Part shown: positions 44,829 through 54,947 of the stretch, in pieces
How positions within the stretch are numbered: the stretch's first letter is position 1
How the letters are laid out: every line of letters begins with the position of its first letter
Assembly (NCBI GenBank): GCA_021495925.1
Contig: JAKEKT010000051.1
Location: 62,001-126,000 of the forward strand
Length of the DNA: 64,000 nucleotides
Direction of reading: 5' to 3'
Origin: Diplodia intermedia
Lineage: Eukaryota > Ascomycota > Dothideomycetes > Botryosphaeriales > Botryosphaeriaceae
The notes under the pieces: model-generated
Database searches by the model: none
What the model was told of the DNA's origin: nothing
The model's input: the letters and a program-made list of their open reading frames with translations, nothing else
Translations under genes and position numbers: made by a program

Positions 44829-44835
44829 TATATAA
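44829..44835 (+). promoter_or_regulatory. TATA box of the small heat-shock gene
   Basis: TATATAA in an otherwise GC-rich region, directly downstream of the heat-shock element and 59 bases before the ATG at 44894. Confidence 0.75.
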
Positions 44836-44893
44836 TGACGAGTGGTGGACGGCATGGAGCCCATCAGATCAGAAACAACAGCCAACAGAGTTG

Positions 44894-45595
44894 ATGCAAG
44901 CACTGCGACCAACAACACTCGCACTTCGACGCCAACTCCCTCGCGCTTTCAAAGTCACCAAGCCCCTCCTCTCTTCAGTTCACACCGCAAACAACCTATC
45001 CGCCATGTCCATGTTCCCGCGCTTCACCCAGGAGTTCTCTCCTCTCTTCCGCCTTCTCGACGATTACGACCGCGTCTCCCGCACTGGTGCCCCTTTCCCC
45101 CAGGGTGCTCAGAGCCTGAGATCATTCACCCCTAAGTTCGACGTCGTTGAGAAGAAGGGGAACTACGAACTTCACGGCGAGCTTCCCGGCATCGCCCAGG
45201 AAAACATCAACATCGAATGGTCCGACTCCAACACTCTGACCATCTCCGGCCGCATAGAGCACCGTTCCGAGCGCGGCGAACGCCCTCGCGGCTTCATCGC
45301 AGGCGAAGAGCACAACGAGCAGCACTACCAGAAGCCCACCGTCGAAGACGACCAGCCCGCCGAAAACCCTAACCAGGAGGTCGCTACGACCGACCAGAAC
45401 AAGGAGGTCGGCAAGCCCGCTGATGACGCCAAGTACTGGGTCAGCGAGCGCTCTGTCGGCGAGTTCCACCGCTCGTTCAGCTTCCCCGGCCGTGTCGACC
45501 AGGACAGCGTCAAGGCCAGCCTGAAGGACGGCATCCTCTCCATCCTCGTCCCCAAGGCGCAGGCCCCCAAGTCTCGCAGGATCAACATCGAGTGA
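44894..45595 (+). CDS. hsp30: Small heat-shock protein, Hsp20/alpha-crystallin (Hsp30 type)
   Basis: Intronless, 233 residues. The alpha-crystallin domain starts near residue 76 (SFTPKFDVVEKKGNYELHGE). ELPGIAQENINIEW and LTISGRIEHRSERG follow, then a charged insert (about 135-185), and VGEFHRSFSFPGRVDQDSV plus LKDGILSILVPKA close the domain. These ATP-independent chaperones bind unfolding proteins. Two starts are possible: ATG 44894 or ATG 45005 (MSMFPRFTQEFSPLFRLLDD, like other fungal Hsp30s). The 37 residues between them have no acidic residue and several Arg/Lys, resembling a mitochondrial presequence, so two isoforms by leaky scanning are possible. A TATA box and heat-shock element lie directly upstream. 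Confidence 0.92.
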   Translation: MQALRPTTLALRRQLPRAFKVTKPLLSSVHTANNLSAMSMFPRFTQEFSPLFRLLDDYDRVSRTGAPFPQGAQSLRSFTPKFDVVEKKGNYELHGELPGIAQENINIEWSDSNTLTISGRIEHRSERGERPRGFIAGEEHNEQHYQKPTVEDDQPAENPNQEVATTDQNKEVGKPADDAKYWVSERSVGEFHRSFSFPGRVDQDSVKASLKDGILSILVPKAQAPKSRRINIE

Positions 45596-46179
45596 ACTGC
45601 TTTGCGACAGCCTCAACAACGGCAACTCCACCTTCATCGGCTCCGCAACACCCAAGGTTGTGCCGACAAGGCGGTATAGCAGATGGTTTGCGATGGAGTC
45701 TCATTCACGATCACATCTCTAAGGCGTAGTTTGGATTCACGGGCTTACGGACGACAACGAAGCATTCCTTAATTTTAATGGTTACACTTGCGAGCAGGTG
45801 CGGAAGATTGTAGATAGTTTAAATAGTATTCCCTCCCAACAACTTTCCAAACCATTGACGACGAATTTTGCAATGATGTGATTACGAAGTGCATGTGATG
45901 AAGCCCGACGGCAACGACTTTCCCGTGGCAGGGTCTTGTAGGGCTGAGGCGGCAGCGAAGCTTTTCCATTGTGCACGGGCGTTATTGTCAACCTCCACGC
46001 GCATCATCGCCGCCATACCTCCGACACCTCCGCCCTCCGCACCTCTCCTCCCCGAGCTCCCTCCGTCTGCGTTTCGACAACAAAAGGAACCGCCGTGCCC
46101 ATTGGATTTACTAGTTTGATCTTGCTATATACCCGTTTACTTACTACTTCACCCAAACCGCGCCTCTCACTTACCCACA
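45596..46179. other. Intergenic region, hsp30 3' / RPB11 5'
   Basis: 584 bases holding the heat-shock gene 3' end and the RPB11 promoter. AT-rich runs at 45765-45840 are candidate 3'-end signals. The part after 46010 is C/T-rich, as in a leader. No gene was recognised. Confidence 0.45.
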
Positions 46180-47024
46180 ATGAACGCTCCCGACAGGTAC
46201 GTTCTGCTGTCACCTCTCTCTAGCCTCGGACTCCTGCCTCTCTCACCTCGGCCCACTCCTGCTCATCTCTGCCCGCCCGCATCTGCCCTCTCCGTCAGTC
46301 ACTTTCGCACAAACCCGCCGCGGCGGCGGACAACGGCGAGGCGACCGCACGCCGTGCTTTACCAATGTCACCTACCCGTCCGCAACCAAGCGCTCTTTCC
46401 TCCACCCCAACTGTTCGCATTGCCCGCCAGCAAGCCACACAACACACCAACGTTTTTCGCCCGCAATTCTTGTCACGCTAGCCGCCATGAGTCCATGGCT
46501 TTGTACTGAGGAGTTCTGGGATAGGTTCGAGCTTTTCCTCCTGGGCGATGGCGAGAAGAAGGTGGAAATGAAGCACGACACCCGTACGTACAAGCCTCCA
46601 CTGCTGCATCGTTTCTGCGACCGTTCCTTCCTGCACGCGCGCATACCCAACCCTACCCCGCGCACACCACACACCACACACTACAAAGAAGCATGGCTGA
46701 GATTACGCCCCTATGGGCGGCGTCGACATTGCAGGTGTCCCCAACACTGCCATATTCACGTTCAACAAGGAGGACCATACGCTCGCCAACCTGTTGGCCG
46801 CGCGCCTGCATAAGTACAAGTACGTCACGTTCGCCGGCTACAAGGTGCCACACCCGCTCTTCGCCCGCTTCGAGCTACGCGTCGGCACCGACGGCTCCGT
46901 CGCTCCTAAAGAGGCCATTGTCAACGCCTGCCGCGATATCGTCCAGGACCTCGAGGTCTTCAGCCGCGAGTTCACCAAGGAGATGGAGCTGAAGAAAATC
47001 GCCAAGGCCGGCGGCGAGGCTTGA
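46180..47024 (+). CDS. RPB11: RNA polymerase II subunit RPB11
   Basis: Exons 46180-46196 (17 bases), 46525-46583 (59 bases) and 46735-47024 give 121 residues, matching the family length. The joined start MNAPDRFELFLLGDGEKKVE and the block TAIFTFNKEDHTLANLLAAR, then VTFAGYKVPHPLFARFELRV and IVNACRDIVQDLEVFSREFT, are diagnostic. Rpb11 pairs with Rpb3 in the polymerase assembly platform, equivalent to one bacterial alpha subunit. Introns are 328 and 151 bases, the longest in this window. Donors GTACGT and acceptors GATAG/TTGCAG keep the frame. The second junction makes the Arg of TRVPNTA. Confidence 0.94.
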
Positions 47025-47879
47025 ACAAGGAAACAATGGAGAAGCGACAGGCGAAAGAGAGGAAGACTGCTTTCTTCATCTTCGGCAAACGTTTGCATGC
47101 GGGTTTGACGGTTCCTGCCGCTGCTGCGCTCGGCTTTTTCTTTTTCCTCATAGGCTTGGACTCGGTTGCATAGAGGATCCTGGCTCCAGCTTGGGCACTT
47201 TAGCTGGCCTCACTTGCATCCGGTACGATAACGAACGACCGCAGATCCTCTCCAGTCGGAACCATCAACATCTGTCTTTTCCTTTTCCTTCAACTAACTC
47301 ACCAATGGCGGAACAAAGTGCTTTGATTTCCGAAATGGGAACAAGAGAAGATGAAACGCCAACTGCATGGATGGAGCATGGAGTCAGAACGGGAATGGCG
47401 TGAAAATAATCTGGGCTCGGCCAAAAGCGCCAAGTAGGGGGCTGTTGTGTCAAGGGCCTTCATGATGAGATGAAACCATCAGCAATGCTGTAGAGTATTC
47501 CGCTCCGCACAGCTGCTTTAGTGCAACAAGAATAACAGCACTTGAAGACGTTTAGAGCCACAGCACATCACGATCCATCGTCCTGCAACTGCTACCGTGA
47601 CCTTGCATGCCCGTGCACAGGTGATGTGCGTCGTTCTCAGTAAAAGCAAAGTTGATTTGCCCATTTCCAGTCTAGCTAGCCTATGGAAGAAGAAGCACCT
47701 AATCATCGTTCGTCAAATTTTTTGTAGTGGTATAAACCGTGCTAGAATCCCAATCATGTCAAAAGGAAAAACCAACGCCCGTATTCATGAAAAATAAATA
47801 AGAGGCAAAGCACACAAAGGATTGTATGCAATCACCTACAACCACCACATTTCACCAACACGTCTGACGTGTCACTGAA
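47025..47879. other. Convergent 3' intergenic region
   Basis: 855 bases between converging RPB11 and ADE16/17 genes. It contains AT-rich runs near 47700-47800 on the side of the ADE gene. No protein or RNA gene was recognised. Confidence 0.45.
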
Positions 47880-50104
47880 CTAGTGGTGGAAGAGGCGGAT
47901 GTGCTGCTCGACAAAGGTGATTCCGAGCTTCTCGGCGGTCGAGAAGACGAACTGATCGTTCTGCGAACCACTGGGAGCCGCGATGTACTTGACGCCGGTG
48001 CGGGCGGCACGGTAGACGTTGTCGATGAAGGGGAACTGTTGGTTTTGTCCGTGTCAGCAGCGGAGCGCATCGGCAGATACGAATCTGCATTTTCGGTGGT
48101 TGCGGTAACTTACGAAAGCGTCACTGCTGACAGCAACCTCGCCGAGCTTGGAAAGCCACTCGGCCCTCTCCTCCTTGGTGAAGGTCTTGGGGACCTCCTC
48201 AAAGAAGTTCTCGAAGTCTTCGCGTTCGGGGCCGGACTCAGGCACGGAACCGCTGCAGAGAAGGTCGATGGCGTTGCTCTTGTCGGGGCGTTTGGTGCCC
48301 TTCTTGAACTTGAGACCGAGAGTACGCTCGTGGAAGCGCATCCACCAGTTGTCGGCCTTGTCGCCGGCAAGACGAGTGCAGTGGATGCGGCTCTGCTGGC
48401 CGGCACCGAGGCCAACGACCTGGCCGTTGAGAGCGTAGCAGACAGAGTTGGACTGAGTGTACTTGAGAGCAATGGTAGCGACGGTCAAGTCACGAAGTGC
48501 AGATTCGGGAAGGCTAGCATCCTTGGGGGTGATGATGGTGCTAAAAGTGGCGGGCGTAACCTTGGCATCGTTGCGGTGCTGCGTCAAGTTGATACCGTAG
48601 ACGGTACGAGTCTCCATCGCCGGAGGCTCAAACTCGGGGTTCATCTGGAGAACAAGGTACTTGCCACCCTTCTTCTTCTTCAGGATCTCGAGAGCGTCAG
48701 GCTGGTAGCCGGGGGCAATGACGCCGTCAGAAACCTCGCGGGAGATAATCTTGGCGGTGGGAACATCGACCTCGTCGGACAGGGCGATCATGTCGCCGAA
48801 GCTGGACATGCGGTCGGCACCGCGGGCCCTGGCATAAGCCTGAGCAAGGCCAGACTTCTCGATTCCCTCGATATCATCGACCATGTACACCTTCCGCTCA
48901 GCTTCGGAAAGCGGAACGCCAATGGAAGCACCGGCAGGGGAGACGTGCTTGAAGGAGGCAGCAGCAGGGAGGTTCAGAGCGTTCCTAAGCTCCTTGACAA
49001 GCGGCCAGGCGTTCAGAGCATCAAGGAGGTTGACGTAGCCAGGAGCGCCCCCAAGGACCTTGAAAGGAAGCTGGCCGTCACGGACGAAGGCAGCAGCGGG
49101 CTTCTGGTGAGGGTTGGTACCGTAGCGCAGGGAGGCGAGCTGGTTGCCATCGCCAGCGTACTGCTTACGGAAGAAGTCGGAGATGGCAGTGTCGTAGTCG
49201 GCGGTGTGGGAGAAGGCCTTCAGGGCGTAGAGCTGCCTCTTCTGCTCGGAGATCTCACCCTTCTGCTCAAGCTCGGTAAGGAAGTCGTGGTAGTCCTCGG
49301 GATCGGAAAGGATGGTGACCCTGCTGTGGTTTTTGGCAGCAGCGCGGAGCAGGGTGACACCACCAATGTCGATATCCTCGACGGCCTCGGGGATGGTAAC
49401 ATTGATCTTGGAGACGGTTTCCTGGAACGGGTAGCTGAACGGAGTATTATCAGCAATCTTCGGTCGCGGAGAGGGGCGGATTTTACCCGTACAGGTTGCA
49501 GATGCAGAAGTCAATCTTTTTGATGTTCTGGTCGGCCTGGCAGAGTAATTAGACATTGGTGCGCTACACACAATCGGGCTACCTACGAGATCCTGCTGGT
49601 CCGAAGGAACTTCGCGGGCGAGAAGGCCGCCGTGGACAGCCGGGTGCAGGGTCTTGACGCGGCCGCCCAACATCTCCGGAGCCTTGGTGATGGCGGAGAT
49701 GTCCTCGACGGGGAAGCCACCCTCCCTGATCATCTTGGCGGTGCCGCCGGAGGCCAGGACCCTGGAGCACGTGTCAGCCGGACACAGTAATATGGCATGG
49801 CAGAGAAGTGGGTCTCAAGCGCCTTCACACATGCGAGCATCGATTGAGGCTCGCTGACACGAGGCTGGAGCGAAGAACATGGTACCCACCTCACATTGTT
49901 CTTGACGAGGCCCTTGGTGAGATCGAGGAGACCCTGTGTGACAATTGTCAATGCTTCGATTGGCTCAGGCGCAATGCGGGGTGTTGCGCACGTACGGTCT
50001 TGTTGAAGACGCTGAGGATGGCTGGGCATGGAGGTCAGCGGGGTTGCAGGCGCACGGCAGGCGGGACGCGGCATACCGATCTTCTGCGACGGGTCGGAAG
50101 CCAT
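47880..50104 (-). CDS. ADE16: Bifunctional AICAR transformylase / IMP cyclohydrolase
   Basis: Seven exons (50104-50077, 50021-49996, 49933-49890, 49761-49587, 49536-49493, 49434-48114, 48035-47880) give 597 residues, the usual length. This enzyme performs the last two steps of purine synthesis, formylating AICAR with 10-formyl-tetrahydrofolate and closing the ring to IMP. The joined start SQKIAILSVFNKTGLLDLTK and ASGGTAKMIREGGFPVEDIS belong to the cyclohydrolase (MGS-like) domain, with GGRVKTLHPAVHGGLL and CNLYPFQET. The transformylase domain has the Lys-His pair in AASFKHVSPAGAS and ends FVEQHIRLFHH. Three of the first exons are 26-44 bases. It is divergent from the aminopeptidase gene. Confidence 0.96.
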
Positions 50105-51429
50105 TGTGAGAGGCGGGCTCGAGAGGGCAATGGCAGCAACAGGGCACGAATCTGGGGTTGTGAGGGGCGAGGAAATTTTGTGACTTTGTTGCTAAGTTCG
50201 GCCGAAATCGCTCTGCCCTCACCAAATAAATTGCAGCCGCCGCGGTGGGTGCAGGTGCCCCGCGCCGCTGCCAGCACCTGCAGCTGCGTCACTGGCCCGT
50301 GCGCTGCCCGCTGCCACACGGGCTGCTGCTGCTGCTGCAGGTGCTCGGCTGCTCGTTGAAACACGTGACTGCGGCTGATCCCCGGCGCAGTGCCGCACAA
50401 AACTTCTGCTCGCCCGCGTCTGCGACTCTTTTTTCTTCTTCATCAAACGCAAAAATACAACACTCACTAAAAAGCATTTTCGATGGAGGTCCCTCTACTG
50501 GGTTCCCATGAGAACGAAAACCGTCAGCTGAGTGGAGAACCGACTCCAGCGATGGATCTTGGGTGCGGTTCCTCCCTTGTTCACCATGGGAGGGAGCGCA
50601 ATGATCCGCCGTACATACTGTCATTGCACATGTGAGAGCGTGAGCTGAGCTCAGCCGTGGCATCTGCTCTGCGAGTGACAGCGTCGTGCTGAGGCTCTGC
50701 CTCTTGCCTCAGGCCTCGTTCGCGACAATCCACAGCGTCCTTGTCTGCCCCAACGATCGTCTTAGAGTGATTGTTGCTGTTGGGTTCCTGCAGCTGTTGG
50801 GCCAGAGCAAGCGGACAGGATTGTGAGCCATTGTCCAAGATCCTGGCGTGAGAATTCCTTCCAGATGATCTCGGCGTGGAGAAGATGCAAATAAGCACTA
50901 GGAAGAACTTTGGGCACGTACATCTGCAGCCTGCCTCCTGCGAGGTTGTCACCACGTACGATCACAGCGAGTATGTTGCTCCTAACCTATGGAGGGCATG
51001 CACTTGTAGTCATGATCTCCTCAAACGCGGGCGGTTGTTCTGGCAAGACTGACAGAAATGTCAGAACACCAGCCACCGTGTCGGGGAAGAACGATGGCTG
51101 AGAGGACTGGCTTGCGACCTACGAGCACGCAGCCTGCGACACCACAGCCGCATCGTCTTGCAATACATGGAGCAAGCACTGGCGAGGAGCTGAGGGGCCG
51201 CAGAGCGCGGGTTGGAGTTGCAGGAGAAGCGGCCGCCGGGGCGAGCGAAGCGCGAGAAAAATGGAATGCACCAGTCGTGGGACGTGCGCGCGCATGACCG
51301 CCGGCGGCTGCAAGGGCACCTTCCGGACCAGGTCCGGCATTTGCTGCTGCTGCAGTCCTTCGCCAGTCGCCAACCTGCTTCATCGATCTGATCTAAGGCT
51401 TACCGCTATCGCCAGGCGGTGTACCGTAA
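50105..51429. promoter_or_regulatory. Divergent intergenic region, ADE16/17 / aminopeptidase
   Basis: 1.3 kb with both promoters. A short (CTG)n run occurs at about 50329-50341. Frames here are short and overlap in both directions without family similarity, so no gene is called. Confidence 0.45.
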
Positions 51430-54395
51430 ATGATCAGATCCGGCCGCGGGGTACTACCGTTTGCGCGGTGCTATCCGCAACAGGCCCGCCTGACCCGCGC
51501 CGGCACCAGCTGGAGCTGCCACCCCGCCGCCTCTGCTGCCGCACGGAGCTACAACACCTCCCTCCATCTCAAGCTCCCCTCCACCAACCCCACCGTCCCC
51601 TCCCGCTACCCCTCCAAACGCATCTCCAGCCCATTCCTCCGCCCCGTCAGGCACTGCTCCCACCGCAGGGCTCTCAACATGTGCAAACACTTCGGCCACG
51701 AGGCCGATGCGACCAGCTCCATCGACGTCACCAAGGGCAGAGAGGTCTTGCCCAAGAATGTCAAGCCGGTGCACTACGACCTTACCCTAGAGCCGAAGCT
51801 GGATGGCGACTTTACCTACGAGGGCACTGTTGTCATTGAGTGCGTGTACCCCATGGCACCCGCTGCGCTACCGTCCGCTAACCGCCCGCTCGCAGCCTCG
51901 ACGTTGTGGAGGACACCAACTCCATTTCCCTGAACACGCTCGACCTCAAGCTCCACTCGACCACCGTCAAGTCCGGCGACACCGTCATCACCTCCAAGCC
52001 CGACGTTTCCTACAATGAAGATACCCAGACCACCAAGGTCTCCTTCAAGGACACTATTCCCGCCGGCGGCAAGGCCCAGCTCGTCCAGACCTTCACCGGT
52101 GTGTTGAACAACAACATGGCTGGCTTCTACCGGTCTTCATACAACGCGGCGGATGGCTCGACAAAGTACCTGGCAACTACTCAGATGGAGCCCACCGATG
52201 CTAGGAGGGCGTTCCCCTGCTTCGACGAGCCCGCTCTGAAGTCCGAGTTCACCATCACCCTCATCGCTGACAAGCACCTGACTTGCCTGAGCAACATGGA
52301 TGCTGTCTCGGAGAAGGAGGTGGATTCGAAGATTGGAGGGGGCAAGAAGACGGCCGTCACCTTCCGCAAGACTCCGCTGATGTCTACATACCTTCTGGCC
52401 TTCATTGTCGGGGAACTCAACGTCATTGAGACCAACGACTTCCGTGTCCCCGTCAGAGTGTTCGCGACTCCGGATAAGGACATCAACCACGGCAAGTTCT
52501 CTCTCGACCTTGCGGCCAAAACCCTCGACTTTTACGAGAAGAAGTTTGACAGCAAGTTCCCGCTTCCGAAGATGGACATGGTAGCCATTCCCGATTTCAG
52601 CGCCGGTGCCATGGAGAACTGGGGCCTTGTCACGTACCGCGTCGTTGATCTTCTTTTCGACGAGAAGATTAGTGGGGCGTCCACCAAGCAGCGTGTTGCG
52701 GAGGTTGTCCAGCATGAACTGGCCCACCAGTGGTTCGGCAACCTGGTTACCATGGACTTCTGGGACGGTCTTTGGCTGAATGAAGGGTTTGCTACCTGGA
52801 TGTCGTGGTATTCATGCAACGCCTTCTACCCAGAGTGGAAGGTCTGGCAAGGTTACGTCACCGACAACCTGCAAAGCGCGTTATCTCTTGACTCCCTGAG
52901 GTCTAGCCATCCTATCGAGGTACCCGTTAAGCGTGCGGATGAGATCAACCAGATCTTCGACGCTATTTCCTACTCAAAGGGTTCGTGTGTGCTGCGCATG
53001 ATCTCCAAGTATCTTGGCGAGGAGACTTTCATGGAGGGGATCCGTCGCTACCTCAAGAAGCATGCTTATGGAAATACCCAAACAAGTGACCTGTGGGCTG
53101 CTCTGAGCGATGCCAGTGGAAAGGACGTTGAGAAGGTCATGGATATCTGGACGAAGAACGTTGGCTTCCCCGTTGTGACTGTCACCGAGAAGCCGGAGTC
53201 TGGTTCCATCCATGTTAAGCAGAACAGGTTCCTTCGCACAGCAGATGTCAAGCCGGAAGAGGACAAAATTCTCTATCCCGTCTTCTTGGGTCTGCGCACC
53301 CAGGAGGGAATCAACGAAGAGCTCACCCTGACTTCTCGAGAGGCCGATTTCAAGCTGAACAACACCGACTTCTTCAAGATCAACGCCGACCACTCAGGTA
53401 TTTATCGTACTTCGTACACTCCTGAGCGCCTTCAGAAGCTCGGAGAAGCTGCCAAGAAGGGCTTGCTCTCGGTCGAGGACCGCGCCGGCATGATTGCTGA
53501 TGCTGGGGCGCTTGCTGCATCTGGTTATCAGAAGACTTCCGGCCTTCTCTCTTTGCTCGAGGGATTCAAGGCCGAGCCCGAGTTCGTTGTCTGGGATGAG
53601 CTCACTGCCCGTGTCGGCTCTCTGCGCTCGGCCTGGATCTTCGAGGACGAGGCAGTCAAGGATTCACTTAAGAAGTTCCAGCTCAAGCTTATTGAAGGCA
53701 AGGCCCATGAGCTCGGCTGGGAGTTCAAGGATAGCGACGGTCACATCGAGCAGCAATTCAAGTCGCTCCTTTTTGGCGCGGCCGGCATCGCAGGCGACGA
53801 GGCGGTCAAGAAGGCGGCTTTCGATATGTTTGAGAAGTTCAAGAGTGGTGACAAGATGGCCATCCACCCGAACATTCGTGCCAGCGTCTACGGCATCGTT
53901 CTGACGTACGGAGGAGCCGAAGAATACGACGCCGTGCTAAAAGAGTACCGGACGGCGAGCACAAGCGACGAGCGCAACACGGCCCTGCGCGCAATTGGAC
54001 GCGCCAGGAGCCCGGAGCTCATCCAGAGGACGCTGGCTCTTCCGCTTAGCGATGAGGTCAAGGGCCAGGACATCTACCTTCCGCTTGGTGGCCTCCGCAC
54101 CCACAAGGACGGCATTGAAGCGCTCTGGAAATGGATGACGGAAAACTGGGATGAGCTCGAAAAGAAGCTGCCGCCCGGCCTGACGATGCTTGGTACGGTC
54201 GTCTCGATCTGCACGTCGAGCTTCACGCGCAAGGAGCACATCCAGCGCATCGAGGACTTCTTCGGCAAGCGCAGCACCAAGGGTTTCGACCAGAGCCTTG
54301 CACAGTCTCTGGACGCCATTCGGGCCAAGTCCAACTGGATCACTCGGGACAGCTCGGATGTCGAGGCGTTCCTCAAGGAGCACGGATACTTGTAA
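51430..54395 (+). CDS. APE2: M1-family metallo-aminopeptidase (APE2/AAP1)
   Basis: Exons 51430-51839 and 51896-54395 give 969 residues from the first ATG or 886 from the in-frame ATG at 51679 (MCKHFGHE). The catalytic region has GAMENWG (substrate N-terminus recognition) and HELAHQWFGNLVTMDFWDGL followed by WLNEGFA (zinc ligands H, H and E; catalytic E). The C-terminal ERAP1-like helical domain is complete. Relatives are neutral Arg/Lys or broad-specificity aminopeptidases. The 83-residue N-terminal extension is Arg/Ser/Ala-rich with almost no acidic residues (MIRSGRGVLPFARCYPQQAR; ending near RSYNTS), as in mitochondrial presequences, so dual localisation is plausible. The 56-base intron makes the Asp of VVIDLDVVED. 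Confidence 0.94.
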
Positions 54396-54947
54396 ACAAA
54401 AGACTTGCATTGGGCGGCGAACTGGATGCAATGACGGCTTGGGTATATATATGCATTGCCGTGCTGGCGATGGATTGCACGGGGCTGCTAGGTCCTGTAT
54501 GTCTATTTAGAATTGGCACCTCCCAGGCATAATACATTTGCATTTTTGATACGTAAAGTGAATAGCTAGTGTAGGCGGTGACGCGGTCAAGGCTTGGCGC
54601 GCGCGAGTCGGGCTGGTCCAAGGGCGGGCGGAGACTGACGTCAACCGTCGTGGCTTCGAGGAGGCGCAAAAGCTGCGCGCGCGATCTTGCGCGCGGTGGA
54701 GGCCGTGACAGCAATGCGCAGGCGTGCGGTTTCCAGGCGGATTGCTGCAGCGGGGCATCGCCTCGTGCTGACGTCTGCTTCCGTGGCCCTGCGCCCCCAA
54801 CGCTCAACGCTCAGTGCCGATGACATGTGAATCAAATGGAACCACGTCTCCAGACTCCGTGTCGCCCCTCCCTTGCACCAACACCTTCAAATCCACCGAA
54901 CCATGGGTGATGATTCGCTCGTTTGATCCGCCGACACCCCCATCGAC
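54396..54947. promoter_or_regulatory. Intergenic region, aminopeptidase 3' / dolichol kinase 5'
   Basis: 552 bases between genes on the same strand. TATATATATG at about 54444-54452 lies near the aminopeptidase 3' end. No coding similarity was seen. Confidence 0.4.

Noticed and set aside
47883..49523. 546-codon plus-strand frame opposite ADE16/17
   Set aside because: Shadow; the minus strand encodes the complete transformylase domain.
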